This document shows, piece after piece, positions 50,597 through 64,000 of a DNA stretch of 64,000 nt (its first letter is position 1; every line of letters begins with the position of its first letter). The stretch comes from an uncultured Opitutia bacterium. Lineage in GTDB: Bacteria; Verrucomicrobiota; Verrucomicrobiia; Opitutales; CAJWYM01. The notes under the pieces are model-generated. The model was given only the letters and a program-made list of their open reading frames with translations. It was not told the DNA's origin and made no database searches. The DNA lies in assembly GCA_913049555.1 (NCBI GenBank), contig CAJWYM010000001.1, positions 1-64,000 of the forward strand, in the 5' to 3' direction. The translations under genes were made by a program, and so were the position numbers.

Positions 50597-51283
50597 CTAT
50601 TCAAATTGTTCTTTAAATTTACAGAATTCTTTTTGAAAAAAATCTAGATTCATTTCCAATTTCTCGACTTTTCCTTCCAGAGAACGAATCGAATTTATTA
50701 ATTCTTCCTCTCTCTGTTGTCCCTTGGTTAAAACCCTTGAGAAGGCATTTTTTTCCTCTTGTTTTGAAACTAAATTCGGCATACCACACAATAAATGGGT
50801 GTATCGAACTTCTTTTTGTCCGGGTTGAACAGAAAGTTTAAGGATGGTTGGGAAGCGATCTTCCTCTTTTAGATCTTCAAGAGTGGTTTCTACTTCCTTG
50901 ATACTTTCAAAATTTGAAATTCTTTCTGTTCTACTTCGAATTTCACCGATCGTTTGGGGACCTCGTAAAAGTAAAATACAAATAATGGCAATCTCATTCC
51001 CATAGAGTTCAATTTTTTGGGCTAAGTCATGTCTGAATTTTGCAACCCTAGAACCTGCAGTATCTACTCTGAAGACCCACTTTTTTTCCCTAAGTTGGTC
51101 CAAAGCTTCTTCCAATTCAAATTCGTCCAATTGCATGACCGGGTTCCGGTTGGACTTTTGGTTACAAGCGGCCAGTAAATTGTTTAGGGTGAGTGGGTAG
51201 TACTCAGGGGTGCTTCTTTCTTTTTCTATCAAACAACCCAGTATCCTAGCTTCAATTTCATTCAGAGGTTCCAATTCATCCAT
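50597..51283 (-). CDS. YceH family (DUF480/UPF0502) protein
   Basis: LNEIEARILGCLIEKERSTPEYYPLTLNNLLAACNQKSNRNPVM, RFRHDLAQK-like block, LRGPQTIGEIRSRTERI. Confidence 0.93.
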   Translation of the reverse strand: MDELEPLNEIEARILGCLIEKERSTPEYYPLTLNNLLAACNQKSNRNPVMQLDEFELEEALDQLREKKWVFRVDTAGSRVAKFRHDLAQKIELYGNEIAIICILLLRGPQTIGEIRSRTERISNFESIKEVETTLEDLKEEDRFPTILKLSVQPGQKEVRYTHLLCGMPNLVSKQEEKNAFSRVLTKGQQREEELINSIRSLEGKVEKLEMNLDFFQKEFCKFKEQFE

Positions 51284-51380
51284 AGATTTGAGAAGTATCT
51301 GATCTTTGTTTCTACTTGCAACGTAAAAATTAGGAATGATCTAGAGATCATCTCCTTTGTAAATGAACTCCATCCACTTT

Positions 51381-54434
<3,054 letters not shown>

Positions 54435-54505
54435 TCAAATATATCATAAAATTTATCTCGAACCCATAAGAAGAATGGTATTTAATATATGTTAAATGGT
54501 AAATT

Positions 54506-55363
54506 ATGCTTGCTGATTATATTCAACTTGGATTGTGTCATAGAACAGTTGGAAGCCATGATTTTCCTACAGTCATTGCCTCTGGATTTATGTCAAAAGA
54601 TGGCTGGGAAAAAGACTTTGAAAACTATGCTCATTCTCGTCATGCTCTCGTATATGTTATTCGTGGCAATGGATTTTACTTGGATGAAGGCGGAGTAAAA
54701 TATCCTCTTTCTGCAGGTTCTTGGTTTCACAGGTTTCAAAATGTCCAGCATTCCACTATTATTGATCCAGAAAGTCATTGGGTAGAGTGTTTTATTGATT
54801 TGCCTGAGCTCTTCACTTTACCCTATCAGTCATTAGAATACTTCAATAAAAATGTGCCTGTTGGGATTAATATGAAGGCTATGGCTTGGTTGGACGAGCT
54901 TGCGGAATTGATACGTGCATTAAAAATGAAATCGGATTTCGAATGTCGAAAACTGATTCCAAAAATGTTAGAGTTACAGATGAGGATTATGGATCCATTT
55001 CATGATCCTAAAAGGGCAAATTTTTTAGTGGATTGTAATTGGGTGGAGGACGCTTGTGGGTATTTTGGTAAAAACATCCACGAACGCTTTAGTGTTCGTG
55101 ATTATTGTAAACAAGTTGGGATTGGGTACGAAAAATTCCGTAAAGACTTTGTTGCAATGATGAATATATCTCCAGCAAAGTATTGTGTGCGAAGGCGACT
55201 CGATCGTTCTATTGAATTGCTTATGCAGCGCGATCCAGAAATCCAAATTGTGCAAATTTCCGACGAATTAGGATACAAGTCTTCTTTTGAATTCAGTGCC
55301 CAATTTAAGAAATTTTTTAAACTCAGCCCAGTTCATTATCGAGATAAATTTCTTCGCCACTAA
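54506..55363 (+). CDS. AraC family transcriptional regulator
   Basis: Cupin-like N-terminus; HTH FSVRDYCKQVGIGYEKFRKDF...ISDELGYKSSFEFSAQFKKFFKLSPVHYRDK; divergent from lacZ. Confidence 0.92.
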   Translation: MLADYIQLGLCHRTVGSHDFPTVIASGFMSKDGWEKDFENYAHSRHALVYVIRGNGFYLDEGGVKYPLSAGSWFHRFQNVQHSTIIDPESHWVECFIDLPELFTLPYQSLEYFNKNVPVGINMKAMAWLDELAELIRALKMKSDFECRKLIPKMLELQMRIMDPFHDPKRANFLVDCNWVEDACGYFGKNIHERFSVRDYCKQVGIGYEKFRKDFVAMMNISPAKYCVRRRLDRSIELLMQRDPEIQIVQISDELGYKSSFEFSAQFKKFFKLSPVHYRDKFLRH

Positions 55364-55658
55364 CCCCGAGCTCTTTTCTTGAACCCATTAATTTCTAGAG
55401 ACTTTTAACAATATTGGGTGCTGTTTTTATTGAAACACTCCTTGAGATTTCTACAGTGACTCCAAAACGTCTTCCATTGATTGATTGCGAGGGATCTTTA
55501 TTTTCAATGCATCTCAGGATTGGATCTTTGATTTTTAATCATCGATTGGCAATTAGCTTCGGTGAGTCATCGAATCCTAAAATCTTTATATTCAATTTTC
55601 TTGGAATAATACAAAGGGATCCCTATTATAATTCCTTACCAAAACTCTACCGATATTT

Positions 55659-56297
55659 ATGAATACAACCTTATTAGAGAAGTTAAATTGGAGATATGCT
55701 ACAAAAGTCTTTGACCCATCCAAGAAAGTCTCGGATGCTGATTTTGAGATATTATTAGAGTCATTGCGATTGACTCCCTCTTCGTTTGGAATCCAGCCAT
55801 GGAAGTTTGTGGTCGTTAAAAATCTTGAGATTCGAGAACAATTAGTCAGTCACAGCTGGGGTCAACGTCAGGTTGCAGACGCTTCTCATTTGATTGTATT
55901 GTGCCGTTTGAATCAAATGACTGAAAAAACAGTCGATGAATATATGGAGTATACTGCTGAAACTCGCGGAGTGGATGTATCCGAATTGAAAGGTTTCAGC
56001 GATATGCTAAAAGGGTTTGTTAATAAAATGGATGCGGAACAACTTTCTCAATGGATGGAGAATCAAGTGTACATTGCTTTAGGAAATTTGATGACTTCTG
56101 CGTCTGTTTTGGATATTGATGCATGCCCCATAGAGGGTTTCTCTTCTACAGAGTATGATCGAGTTCTTGGTTTAGAGGAATTTGGTTTGAATTCCGTTGT
56201 TTTATGTCCTGTAGGTTATCGTGGAGAGAATGACAAATATGCTGAAAATCCTAAAGTGCGCTTTCTATCAGAAGAGGTAATCCTGGAAATTTCTTAA
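55659..56297 (+). CDS. NAD(P)H-dependent nitroreductase family oxidoreductase
   Basis: WRYATKVFDPSKKV...LRLTPSSFGIQPWKFVVV, GLEEFGLNSVVLCPVGYRGENDKYA. Confidence 0.92.
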   Translation: MNTTLLEKLNWRYATKVFDPSKKVSDADFEILLESLRLTPSSFGIQPWKFVVVKNLEIREQLVSHSWGQRQVADASHLIVLCRLNQMTEKTVDEYMEYTAETRGVDVSELKGFSDMLKGFVNKMDAEQLSQWMENQVYIALGNLMTSASVLDIDACPIEGFSSTEYDRVLGLEEFGLNSVVLCPVGYRGENDKYAENPKVRFLSEEVILEIS

Positions 56298-56361
56298 ATA
56301 TCAAAATTCGAGTTTGTTGGGATATTTAGGAATACAATGCTTGCTTTCTTGAAATTTATTT

Positions 56362-57558
56362 GTGGCTAGTTTGAAAGAAAAAATAAGCAAATGGGGCGCT
56401 GATTTCCAAGAATTTTCGATCGATATTGTCTATGGTCGCGATCGTGGGTTTAAAGGTCGATTGTTTGGGCTTTTTCTTCAGGGGTTTTCTTATCTTTTCA
56501 GTGGGATTGTTCAGTGCAGACTTTTTTTATACAATGAACGCCTTTTGAGTAACAATGCTCTCGGTTGTCTAGTAGTCGTTGTTGGAAATTTGACTGTGGG
56601 TGGAACTGGAAAAACTCCAGTTGTAGAGAGATTTGCTAAGACCTTACAAGATCGGGGTCGAAAGGTAGCGATCCTATCTAGAGGTTATAAAAGTAAAAAA
56701 GAACCTTCCTATCAAAAAATACTTCGCTGGATTACTCATGCAGAGCCTCCTCCTCCAAAGGTTGTCAGTGATGAATCGGGCGTCCTTTTAGGATCTGATG
56801 TTGCTGGAGATGAACCCTATATGCTGGCAAGAAACCTTCCCGGAGTTCCAGTTATTGTAGATTCCAATCGAGTTAAGGGAGGGCTGTATGCCATCAAGAA
56901 ATTTAAAGTAGACACTCTTATCTTAGATGATGGATTTCAGTATTTACCATTAAGAGGGCGTTTAAATCTACTGCTCGTCGATTCTACAAATCCATTTGGA
57001 AATGGATTCACGTTGCCCAGAGGAATTTTAAGAGAACCTGTGAAACACCTGAGCCGATCTTCTTATATTTTCCTGACAAAATCCAATGGAAATCCAGATC
57101 CTGCAATTCTAGAAACCATTCATCAATACAAACCTGGAGCGGAAGTGATTGAATGTACCCATCGTCCAGAATATTTACAGCCTGTTTTTGGTGAAAAGCA
57201 TATAGACCTTTCTTATTTACAGGGGAAAAAGGTAGGAGTTTTTAGCGGAATTGCAGTCCCTGAAAGTTTTGAAAAATTTGTTAGAGATTTAGGAGCTGAG
57301 ATTGTTTATTTCAAAAGATTTTTAGATCATCATCGATTTAGTGAGGCCGAATTGGAAATCGTTTTTACTGGTTGTGAAGAGGCAGGAGCGGAAATAGTTC
57401 TCACTACTGAGAAAGATGCAGTCCGAGTTGAAGAGGATTTTGAAACGGATTTAGAATTTCTTTTCTTAAGGGTCATGATTCGCATTATTAGCGGTGTGGA
57501 AGATTTTCAAAGCGCTGTAGAAAGAGTTTGTTTTATGGATCAAGTATCAAAGGAATAA
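56362..57558 (+). CDS. lpxK: Tetraacyldisaccharide 4'-kinase
   Basis: [71 protein letters not shown] start. Confidence 0.93.
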   Translation: MASLKEKISKWGADFQEFSIDIVYGRDRGFKGRLFGLFLQGFSYLFSGIVQCRLFLYNERLLSNNALGCLVVVVGNLTVGGTGKTPVVERFAKTLQDRGRKVAILSRGYKSKKEPSYQKILRWITHAEPPPPKVVSDESGVLLGSDVAGDEPYMLARNLPGVPVIVDSNRVKGGLYAIKKFKVDTLILDDGFQYLPLRGRLNLLLVDSTNPFGNGFTLPRGILREPVKHLSRSSYIFLTKSNGNPDPAILETIHQYKPGAEVIECTHRPEYLQPVFGEKHIDLSYLQGKKVGVFSGIAVPESFEKFVRDLGAEIVYFKRFLDHHRFSEAELEIVFTGCEEAGAEIVLTTEKDAVRVEEDFETDLEFLFLRVMIRIISGVEDFQSAVERVCFMDQVSKE

Positions 57559-57646
57559 GATTATGACTCCTTTTTATTCTCAATTTTAAGATGAAGTCAA
57601 TCCAGTCCAATTGGGAAGGATTTAAAACAAAAAATGTTCCTTTTGT

Positions 57647-58534
57647 ATGAGAACTGTTTTCATCGGATTCGTTCTGTTTTTTTTGTTTTCATGTTCTGAG
57701 GTAAAGAGGGTGGAAAGGCATGGAACTGTCCAAGAATCATTGAAAAGCTTTATTTTTGATTTTAATAATAAGAAGATAGACTCGATATTTTCCACTTTGC
57801 CAAGTCATCACAAAGATAATTTTACAGCTGCAATTGATTTGATTGACAATCAAATGCATCCCGAATTTTACTCGAATTTCCAGAGTATGATTGAGAGTTG
57901 TAGTCTTTTAGTTTCCACGAAAAAAGACTTTATTTTACATTCAGATTTAATTCTTAGAGCTTTAGATGTAGATCAAAGAAAGATCTTGGAAAGAAATTGG
58001 GAGGCTTCAAACAAATTTTTGAAAATATTATTAGAATCTAAGTTCGACGATTCATCCTACGATTCTATGGTTGATTTTGGAAATGTATTTTTAATTGCTC
58101 TGATTAAAGTGATTCCTGAAATGCAACTTCCTTCTCCTTTTGGTGATTTTCTATCCTATGGAATTTCTGAGGGAACCATCCATTCAGAGATTCAAAAAGG
58201 TTTGATTGCAGATTCAAAAATTGAATTGGTCAGTTTTAATAGAAAAACATACTTATATTCTGGATTTCGTTGGGTTTTGGTGGAGAAAAGATGGTTGCCT
58301 GAGTCTTTCTTAAATACCTACAAGAATCATTTTGGAAATTACTTGGATTCAATCTCAAAGATGTCAAAATTCCGGATTCGCAAAAAGATCCATGAATGGG
58401 TTTACCTCCTCGCAACCTTAGATCGAGCTTTTTCAAGACTTTCTCAAGCCCAAAGTCAACAGGCCTTCAACGATACTTGTCATCATATGGGTGGAGTGGT
58501 TGTTCTTCGTTTGCTCCAACTAAATTCTATTTGA
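57647..58534 (+). CDS. Hypothetical lipoprotein
   Basis: N-terminus MRTVFIGFVLFFLFSCSEV with lipobox; no family recognised. Confidence 0.6.
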   Translation: MRTVFIGFVLFFLFSCSEVKRVERHGTVQESLKSFIFDFNNKKIDSIFSTLPSHHKDNFTAAIDLIDNQMHPEFYSNFQSMIESCSLLVSTKKDFILHSDLILRALDVDQRKILERNWEASNKFLKILLESKFDDSSYDSMVDFGNVFLIALIKVIPEMQLPSPFGDFLSYGISEGTIHSEIQKGLIADSKIELVSFNRKTYLYSGFRWVLVEKRWLPESFLNTYKNHFGNYLDSISKMSKFRIRKKIHEWVYLLATLDRAFSRLSQAQSQQAFNDTCHHMGGVVVLRLLQLNSI

Positions 58535-58837
58535 CCTAAAGGACGCAAAAATGAGATTCAATTTAAAGATTTTACAGCGAAATGGGTTGTTAAATCTTTA
58601 AATAGGACCTTTTTTTCATTTTTGAAGGTTTTAACAATCATTGCAACCGAATCTATGAAGTTTGAAACTAAAGTTATTAGGAGGAATTCGGGTTTCAATC
58701 AATTCTGTATCGAGAAAAAGTCTTTCATTCAATAACTGGGACTAAAAACGATAAGCCCAAATTGTAAAATCTTTTCTATTAATGGAACTGTTTCCTCCAA
58801 AAATAATCACTTGAACAACCCCTTTTGAATAATCTCA

Positions 58838-60208
58838 TTAGGAGGAACGGTTCCAATCGAGATTGGGCCATTGTTTTATTTTTCTATGGAGAGTTCTTCT
58901 GCTTATCCCTAAAAGCTCAGCAGCTTTTGTCTTATTTCCATTGGATTGATAAAGTGCGTTGCAAAGTAATTTTTTTTCATTTTCTTCAACGGACAATGGA
59001 TTCACAGAAATTCCATGGGGTTGTAATTCGGGCTCTTCTTTTTTTAAAAATCGAGGGTCTAAATTATGAGATTGAACTACTTTGCCTCTGTGCATGATCA
59101 CCATATTTTCACAGAAATTCCTCAGTTCCCGGATATTTCCAGGCCACCTGTATTCGATCAATATTTTCATGGCCTCCCTATCAAATGAAATGGGGACAAA
59201 ATGATTCTCCTCAGCGTAGAAATTTATGAAGTGCTCTAATAATAAAGGGATGTCTTCTTTTCTCTCATTTAGAGAGGGGAGTAAGATACGCACCACATTG
59301 AGTCTATAATAAAGGTCCTCACGAAAGGTCCCGTTTTTTACCATTTCTAATAAATCTCTGTTTGTGGCACAGATAAGACGAACATCCACCTGAATTGGCT
59401 TAATACTCCCAAGCCGCTCAAATGACCTAGACTCTAAAAAACGAAGGAGTTTCACCTGGGTTTGAGCATCAATTTCACCAATTTCATCTAAGAACAAAGA
59501 CCCTCCCTCAGCAGCCTCAAATCGGCCCATTCTTTTTTCATTGGCTCCTGTAAAGGCACCCCTCTCATGACCAAACAATTCACTTTCGAGTAAATTACTA
59601 GCCAAGGCTGCGCAGTGAACAGCAACAAACGGTTTTTTTCTTCTAGGGCTGTTGTCGTGAATGGATTGAGCAAAAAGTTCTTTACCGGTGCCTGTTTCCC
59701 CATTGATCATAACGGTAGCCTTTGAGGGAGCGACGAGTTCGACCTCTTTTAGGACTTTGGATAAACTGGAAGATTGACCAATAATTCCAACGGAAGCATG
59801 GATTCGACTGGACCTTGGATCTGATCGGAGCGTTCCTTTTTCATTCTTTTTGACTTGCAGGGATCTTTTTAAAAGAAGCTCCAAGCTTTCAAGGTTCACA
59901 GGCTTCGTCAGAAAATCAAAGGCACCCTGTTTGATAGCCTCTACAGCAGTCTCGATATTTCCGTAGGCAGTCATCATGATGGTAATTGGATCGTAGGGCA
60001 TTTTTGCTGCGTATTTGAGAACCGACATTCCAGATTTTCCCGCCATTCGAAGATCTGTAAGAATGAGGTCAAATTCCTCTTCATTCATTAAGGTAAATGC
60101 CTCATCAGCATCCGCAGCTACATAGGTGTCATAATCGTCTTCCAATGCAGAGAGCAATCCCTCTCTCGCATGCTTCTCATCCTCAACGATTAATAAGGTG
60201 TGAGGCAT
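58838..60208 (-). CDS. Sigma-54 dependent response regulator (NtrC/AtoC-like)
   Basis: Receiver ILTDLRMAGKSG; GETGTGKELFAQ; GAFTGA; Fis-type C-terminal HTH NGNKTKAAELLGISRRTLHRKIKQW. Confidence 0.94.
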   Translation of the reverse strand: MPHTLLIVEDEKHAREGLLSALEDDYDTYVAADADEAFTLMNEEEFDLILTDLRMAGKSGMSVLKYAAKMPYDPITIMMTAYGNIETAVEAIKQGAFDFLTKPVNLESLELLLKRSLQVKKNEKGTLRSDPRSSRIHASVGIIGQSSSLSKVLKEVELVAPSKATVMINGETGTGKELFAQSIHDNSPRRKKPFVAVHCAALASNLLESELFGHERGAFTGANEKRMGRFEAAEGGSLFLDEIGEIDAQTQVKLLRFLESRSFERLGSIKPIQVDVRLICATNRDLLEMVKNGTFREDLYYRLNVVRILLPSLNERKEDIPLLLEHFINFYAEENHFVPISFDREAMKILIEYRWPGNIRELRNFCENMVIMHRGKVVQSHNLDPRFLKKEEPELQPHGISVNPLSVEENEKKLLCNALYQSNGNKTKAAELLGISRRTLHRKIKQWPNLDWNRSS

Positions 60209-60215
60209 TTATAAT

Positions 60216-61160
60216 TTAAAGGCGGGCGTTTCCGCATTCAAGAGTTGCTTTGAATTCATCGTAGGTCCTCTTAAGGCCCTCTTTAAGACTTATTTTAGGT
60301 TCCCATCCAGTGCTTTTGAGGAGAGCGTTGTCCATAAGTTTTCTTGGAGTTCCGTCTGGTTTTGAGGAGTCGTATCCAAGCTTTCCCGAGTAACCAACCG
60401 TTTCTTTTACCAATTGCGCGAGTTCTCCAATAGAAATGTCTTTTCCAGATCCAATGTTTACCCAATCAGGGGGGGATTGAATGTTTGCTAGGTGAATGAC
60501 TGCATCTGCCAAGTCATCTACATGAAGGAATTCTCTTTTGGGAGTTCCACTTCCCCAAATAATGACTTCCGGAGTGTTGTTTAATTTTGCTTCGTGAAAT
60601 CTTCTGATTAAAGCGGGAAGAACATGGGAGTTCTCAGGATGATAATTGTCTCCAGTTCCATATAAATTGGTGGGCATCCCAGAATGAAACAATACTCCGT
60701 ATTGTTTTCTGTAATATTCACACATCTTAAGACCTGCAATTTTAGCGATTGCATAAGCTTCGTTCGTCTTTTCGAGAGGAGATGAAAGGAGACAATCTTC
60801 TTTCATTGGTTGAGGAGCGTTTCTGGGATAAATACAAGAGCTACCAAGGTTGAGAAGTCTGGACACCCCATTACTGTAGGCAGAGTGAACGATATTAAAG
60901 GTAATTGCTAAATTTTCATGTATGAATTCAGCTGGGTAAGTATTATTCGCATGGATTCCACCTACACGCGCTGCAGCAAGAATCACGATATCAGGTTTTT
61001 CTTGGATAAAAAAATCCTCGACCAGTGCAGAGTTGGTAAGGTCCAATTCGGATCTGGTTCTAGTAATCAGATCGATATGATTGTGATCCTCAAGTTTTCT
61101 AAGAATAGAAGATCCGACCATACCTCTGTGGCCTGCGATGTAAACTTTTCCTTTCACCAA
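60216..61160 (-). CDS. fcl: GDP-L-fucose synthase
   Basis: [70 protein letters not shown]. Confidence 0.95.
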   Translation of the reverse strand: MVKGKVYIAGHRGMVGSSILRKLEDHNHIDLITRTRSELDLTNSALVEDFFIQEKPDIVILAAARVGGIHANNTYPAEFIHENLAITFNIVHSAYSNGVSRLLNLGSSCIYPRNAPQPMKEDCLLSSPLEKTNEAYAIAKIAGLKMCEYYRKQYGVLFHSGMPTNLYGTGDNYHPENSHVLPALIRRFHEAKLNNTPEVIIWGSGTPKREFLHVDDLADAVIHLANIQSPPDWVNIGSGKDISIGELAQLVKETVGYSGKLGYDSSKPDGTPRKLMDNALLKSTGWEPKISLKEGLKRTYDEFKATLECGNARL

Positions 61161-61199
61161 CGTTCTTTTAAAATCATCCCAAGCTTTTAGTAGAGGCGT

Positions 61200-62198
61200 T
61201 TAGATAGAAGCGTTGAGTAAAGCTTGCTCTTTTTTTGCGAGTTTCATGTCTTCATCCACCATGATTTTGCAAAGGCTCTTGAAGCTAGTCTTGGGTTCCC
61301 AATTGAGTTTTTTCTTAGCTTTTTCAGGATCCCCTATGAGAAGATCTACTTCTGCTGGCCTTTCATATCTAGCATCGTATTTAACATATTTTTGCCAGTC
61401 CAAATCTAATGCTGCAAAGGTTTCCTGACAGAACTCTTTAACCGTGTGAGTTTCATTTGTGGCAATCACATAGTCGTCTGGTTCGTCTTGTTGCAACATT
61501 AGGTACATGGCTTCAACATATTCCTTAGCATATCCCCAGTCTCTCTTCGCGTCGAGATTTCCTAAATAAAGTGCATCTTGTAAGCCTAATTTAATGCGAG
61601 TTGCTGCACGAGTAATTTTACGGGTTACGAAAGTTTCCCCTCGTCTTGGAGATTCGTGATTGAATAGAATGCCACTGGAAGCATGCATGTTATAAGACTC
61701 ACGGAAGTTAATAGTCAGCCAGTGTGCATAGAGTTTTGCACAAGCATAAGGAGATCGAGGGTAAAAAGGAGTCGACTCTGTTTGGGGAACTGCTTGAACT
61801 TTTCCATACATTTCTGAGGAAGAAGCCTGATAATAGCGAACTTTGTCCACAAGACCGGTTTCTCTGATTGCCTCTAAAATTCGAGCTGCTCCTAGTCCGA
61901 CCACATCCCCTGTGTATTCTGGAATATCAAAAGATACACGAACGTGGCTTTGTGCGCCGAGGTTGTAAATTTCGTCGGGTTTGAGATTGTAAAGCAACTT
62001 GACGAGCGCTGTCGAGTCCGCCAAGTCTCCGTAGTGAAGTTTGAGATTTGGATCACTGTAAATATGATCGATTCGATCGGTATTAAAAGTGGAGGCCCTC
62101 CGAATAATTCCGTGAACTTCATATCCTTTTTCTAGTAAAAGTTCAGCTAGATAAGAGCCGTCTTGTCCTGTAATTCCTGTAACGAGTGCTTTTTTCAT
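61200..62198 (-). CDS. gmd: GDP-mannose 4,6-dehydratase
   Basis: [67 protein letters not shown]. Confidence 0.96.
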   Translation of the reverse strand: MKKALVTGITGQDGSYLAELLLEKGYEVHGIIRRASTFNTDRIDHIYSDPNLKLHYGDLADSTALVKLLYNLKPDEIYNLGAQSHVRVSFDIPEYTGDVVGLGAARILEAIRETGLVDKVRYYQASSSEMYGKVQAVPQTESTPFYPRSPYACAKLYAHWLTINFRESYNMHASSGILFNHESPRRGETFVTRKITRAATRIKLGLQDALYLGNLDAKRDWGYAKEYVEAMYLMLQQDEPDDYVIATNETHTVKEFCQETFAALDLDWQKYVKYDARYERPAEVDLLIGDPEKAKKKLNWEPKTSFKSLCKIMVDEDMKLAKKEQALLNASI

Positions 62199-62358
62199 AG
62201 AATAAATTTAAATTTATAATCCAACAAATACAGACCTATGAGTCAATTCTTTATGATTTAAAGTTGTGTGGATATGGTTCCTAATTCGAACTCTAGAATT
62301 GATTTTTAGCCCCTGTTAAAGGAGTGAATTCTTGAAATCACATTCGGTTTTTAAATTT

Positions 62359-63027
62359 CTAAAATCTTTTTCTTAGGTAAATGTAACGGGATTCCAAAGT
62401 TTCTTTAGTCTTAAAGGTGATTTCTAAGAAATCAGGAATTAAGGATTCGTTGTTTTTTTCTAGAAAATCATCTTCTTTCTCCCAAGTTTGAAATTCTGGA
62501 TTGAAATACCAAAGATCTATTTTGTCTACAAAAGGACTGATTTTAGTCTGATACAAGTCTAGAATATTTTCTACATTTTTTGAGGATGAATGCCACTTAA
62601 ATTGAAGCCCATTTTGGGTCGATAAATCAAAGAATATTGTGATTGGGGAGTTTAATGGAGTACTATTATCACTAAAGATGGCAGGAGGAGACTGGATCGA
62701 TAGCTGGAAGTAAGAATCGTTGAATCCATCTGTCCAATTGGGTTGAACGATTTCAATGTTTTTTGATTTTCCACGAGGTATTTCGGTTGTGGGGTTCTTT
62801 ATTGAACTGGATGCATTGTTAAAAATAAATTGAAGAAAGAAGCAGGTCCCATCCACATGTTGATCAAAAGCATTTTGGGTTTGGGTTTCAGTCCAAATTT
62901 GTTGAAGAGAGAACATAACTTGTAGGGTGGAGACTAAAGTCAAGGCTCCTAGACCTAGAGACAGGATTACTTCAATCAAAGTGAAAGCGGATTTTTTCTT
63001 AGAAATAATTTTGTTGGAGGGATTCAA
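62359..63027 (-). CDS. Type II secretion pseudopilin-like protein (GspJ-like position)
   Basis: N-terminal prepilin motif KKSAFTLIEVILSLGLGALTLVS. Confidence 0.75.
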   Translation of the reverse strand: MNPSNKIISKKKSAFTLIEVILSLGLGALTLVSTLQVMFSLQQIWTETQTQNAFDQHVDGTCFFLQFIFNNASSSIKNPTTEIPRGKSKNIEIVQPNWTDGFNDSYFQLSIQSPPAIFSDNSTPLNSPITIFFDLSTQNGLQFKWHSSSKNVENILDLYQTKISPFVDKIDLWYFNPEFQTWEKEDDFLEKNNESLIPDFLEITFKTKETLESRYIYLRKRF

Positions 63028-63451
63028 TGTACGTTTTTTTCTTTTCTAGAAGTTGTTTTCTTTCCTCAGATTCAGACCACTCAGGTCTCAGTAAATAGAA
63101 CCTAAGAGCACTTTTAATGGGTTCATTTTCCCCTTTTTCAATTTGAATCATTAAAGAAAATAAATCTAGATTCTCAGTTTCATTGATTTCTGCACTCCAT
63201 TGAATCTGTTCGTTGGATGGGAGAGTGAGTTCTCCCCCTTGTAATAACTTATCTTTATCCTCAATGGTTGTAATGAAATCTTTGGCCCAAGCAATGAATG
63301 CATTTTCATTTTGCGAATTTTTATTATTTTCCTTGGCTAATACTGCATTCATATAACTGTTTGTTAGCAACGCGATTGAAAGGCTGAAAAGAACGAGTGC
63401 AACCATAACTTCAATCAAAGAGAATCCGATTTTTTTGAAGAAACCATTCAT
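62999..63451 (-). CDS. Type II secretion pseudopilin-like protein (GspI-like position)
   Basis: Prepilin motif KKIGFSLIEVMVALVLFSLSIALL; overlaps the next gene. Confidence 0.78.
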   Translation of the reverse strand: MNGFFKKIGFSLIEVMVALVLFSLSIALLTNSYMNAVLAKENNKNSQNENAFIAWAKDFITTIEDKDKLLQGGELTLPSNEQIQWSAEINETENLDLFSLMIQIEKGENEPIKSALRFYLLRPEWSESEERKQLLEKKKTYIESLQQNYF

Positions 63452-63963
63452 TCAACCAACCTTGAGTTTGAAAGGGGATCCATTTGAATTTGTTCCATGT
63501 AATTTTCATATTCAAATTCAATGATATATCGTTGAGAACTGTTTGAGGGATCTAAAAAGATTTTATTTACAGAAGCCAACTCAAGGTCGCTGCTTGATTC
63601 TTCGCCAGGATTATATTTCGGAGATTTAAAATTGATAATACCCTTAAAATCAGAGGGTAATTTTTCCTCTGTAATTGGATTCGAATGAGTCCGTGATTGG
63701 AGTTTAAAGCTTCTAGTTTCCTCATCAAATTCAATAAATAAAGTTTCTTTTCTTTTTAAAACTTCTAACCTAGCTCGATTCAAAAAAGAGTAAAAAATTT
63801 CTTCAGGGGTATTTTCTTTTTTAGTATCAAACAAATTGTGAGTGTTTATAACAACCAGTCCTGTCATCATTCCAATTAAGGCTAAAACAGTGAGCATTTC
63901 AATCAATGTAAATCCCTTAGGATTTAAAGATTTAGATTTCAACTGAAATTTCATGTTGTTCAT
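63448..63963 (-). CDS. Type II secretion pseudopilin-like protein (GspH-like position)
   Basis: Prepilin motif NPKGFTLIEMLTVLALIGMMTGLVVI; 4-bp overlap with the next gene. Confidence 0.78.
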   Translation of the reverse strand: MNNMKFQLKSKSLNPKGFTLIEMLTVLALIGMMTGLVVINTHNLFDTKKENTPEEIFYSFLNRARLEVLKRKETLFIEFDEETRSFKLQSRTHSNPITEEKLPSDFKGIINFKSPKYNPGEESSSDLELASVNKIFLDPSNSSQRYIIEFEYENYMEQIQMDPLSNSRLVE

Positions 63964-64000
63964 TTTGACTAGGTTTGATTACCTTAATAATCCTTTTTAT

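Noticed and set aside
55414-55662. 82 aa ORF between araC and the nitroreductase
   Set aside because: No ribosome-binding site, no recognisable motif, ends inside the next gene's start; most likely spurious.
58825-59097. 90 aa plus-strand ORF opposite the sigma-54 regulator
   Set aside because: Antisense to the conserved Fis-type HTH region; no independent support.

Overview
This 64 kb AT-rich window looks like a Gram-negative chromosome; a Verrucomicrobiota/PVC-like affiliation is only an impression. It carries mostly housekeeping genes, with about 52 confident CDSs, one tRNA-Gln(TTG) and two strong intrinsic terminators. A partial IS21-family element (istA truncated by the window edge, istB, repeated right end) occupies the left edge. 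Recognisable blocks are: O-antigen ligase-TPR; cysH-prfB, with an intact programmed +1 frameshift in prfB; uppP-yqgE-oppD-oppF; tkt; desaturase; glpK-glpD-GH20; DEAD-box/UvrD helicases with proB; frr-pyrH; mlaEFDCA; Bacteroidetes-type purM; cmoA-cmoB; rsmE; fusA; lgt; DUF2170-PspA; a PP2C / FHA-cyclase-like / Ser-Thr kinase signalling operon; yjbQ, LysM, cysteine desulfurase, recF; lacZ/araC; lpxK; gmd-fcl-sigma54 response regulator; and three type II pseudopilin-like genes. The most unusual observations are: (1) a transmembrane Ser/Thr kinase whose predicted extracytoplasmic part ends in a PstS-like solute-binding fold, with a C10 homopolymer exactly between the kinase/TM half and the sensor half, where either single-base slip would truncate the protein soon afterwards; (2) an MlaF-like ATPase with a C-terminal extension resembling a degenerate GGDEF domain; (3) an FHA protein with a degenerate class III cyclase-like domain in the same kinase operon. 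No CRISPR array, rRNA, prophage or recognisable defence island was seen.
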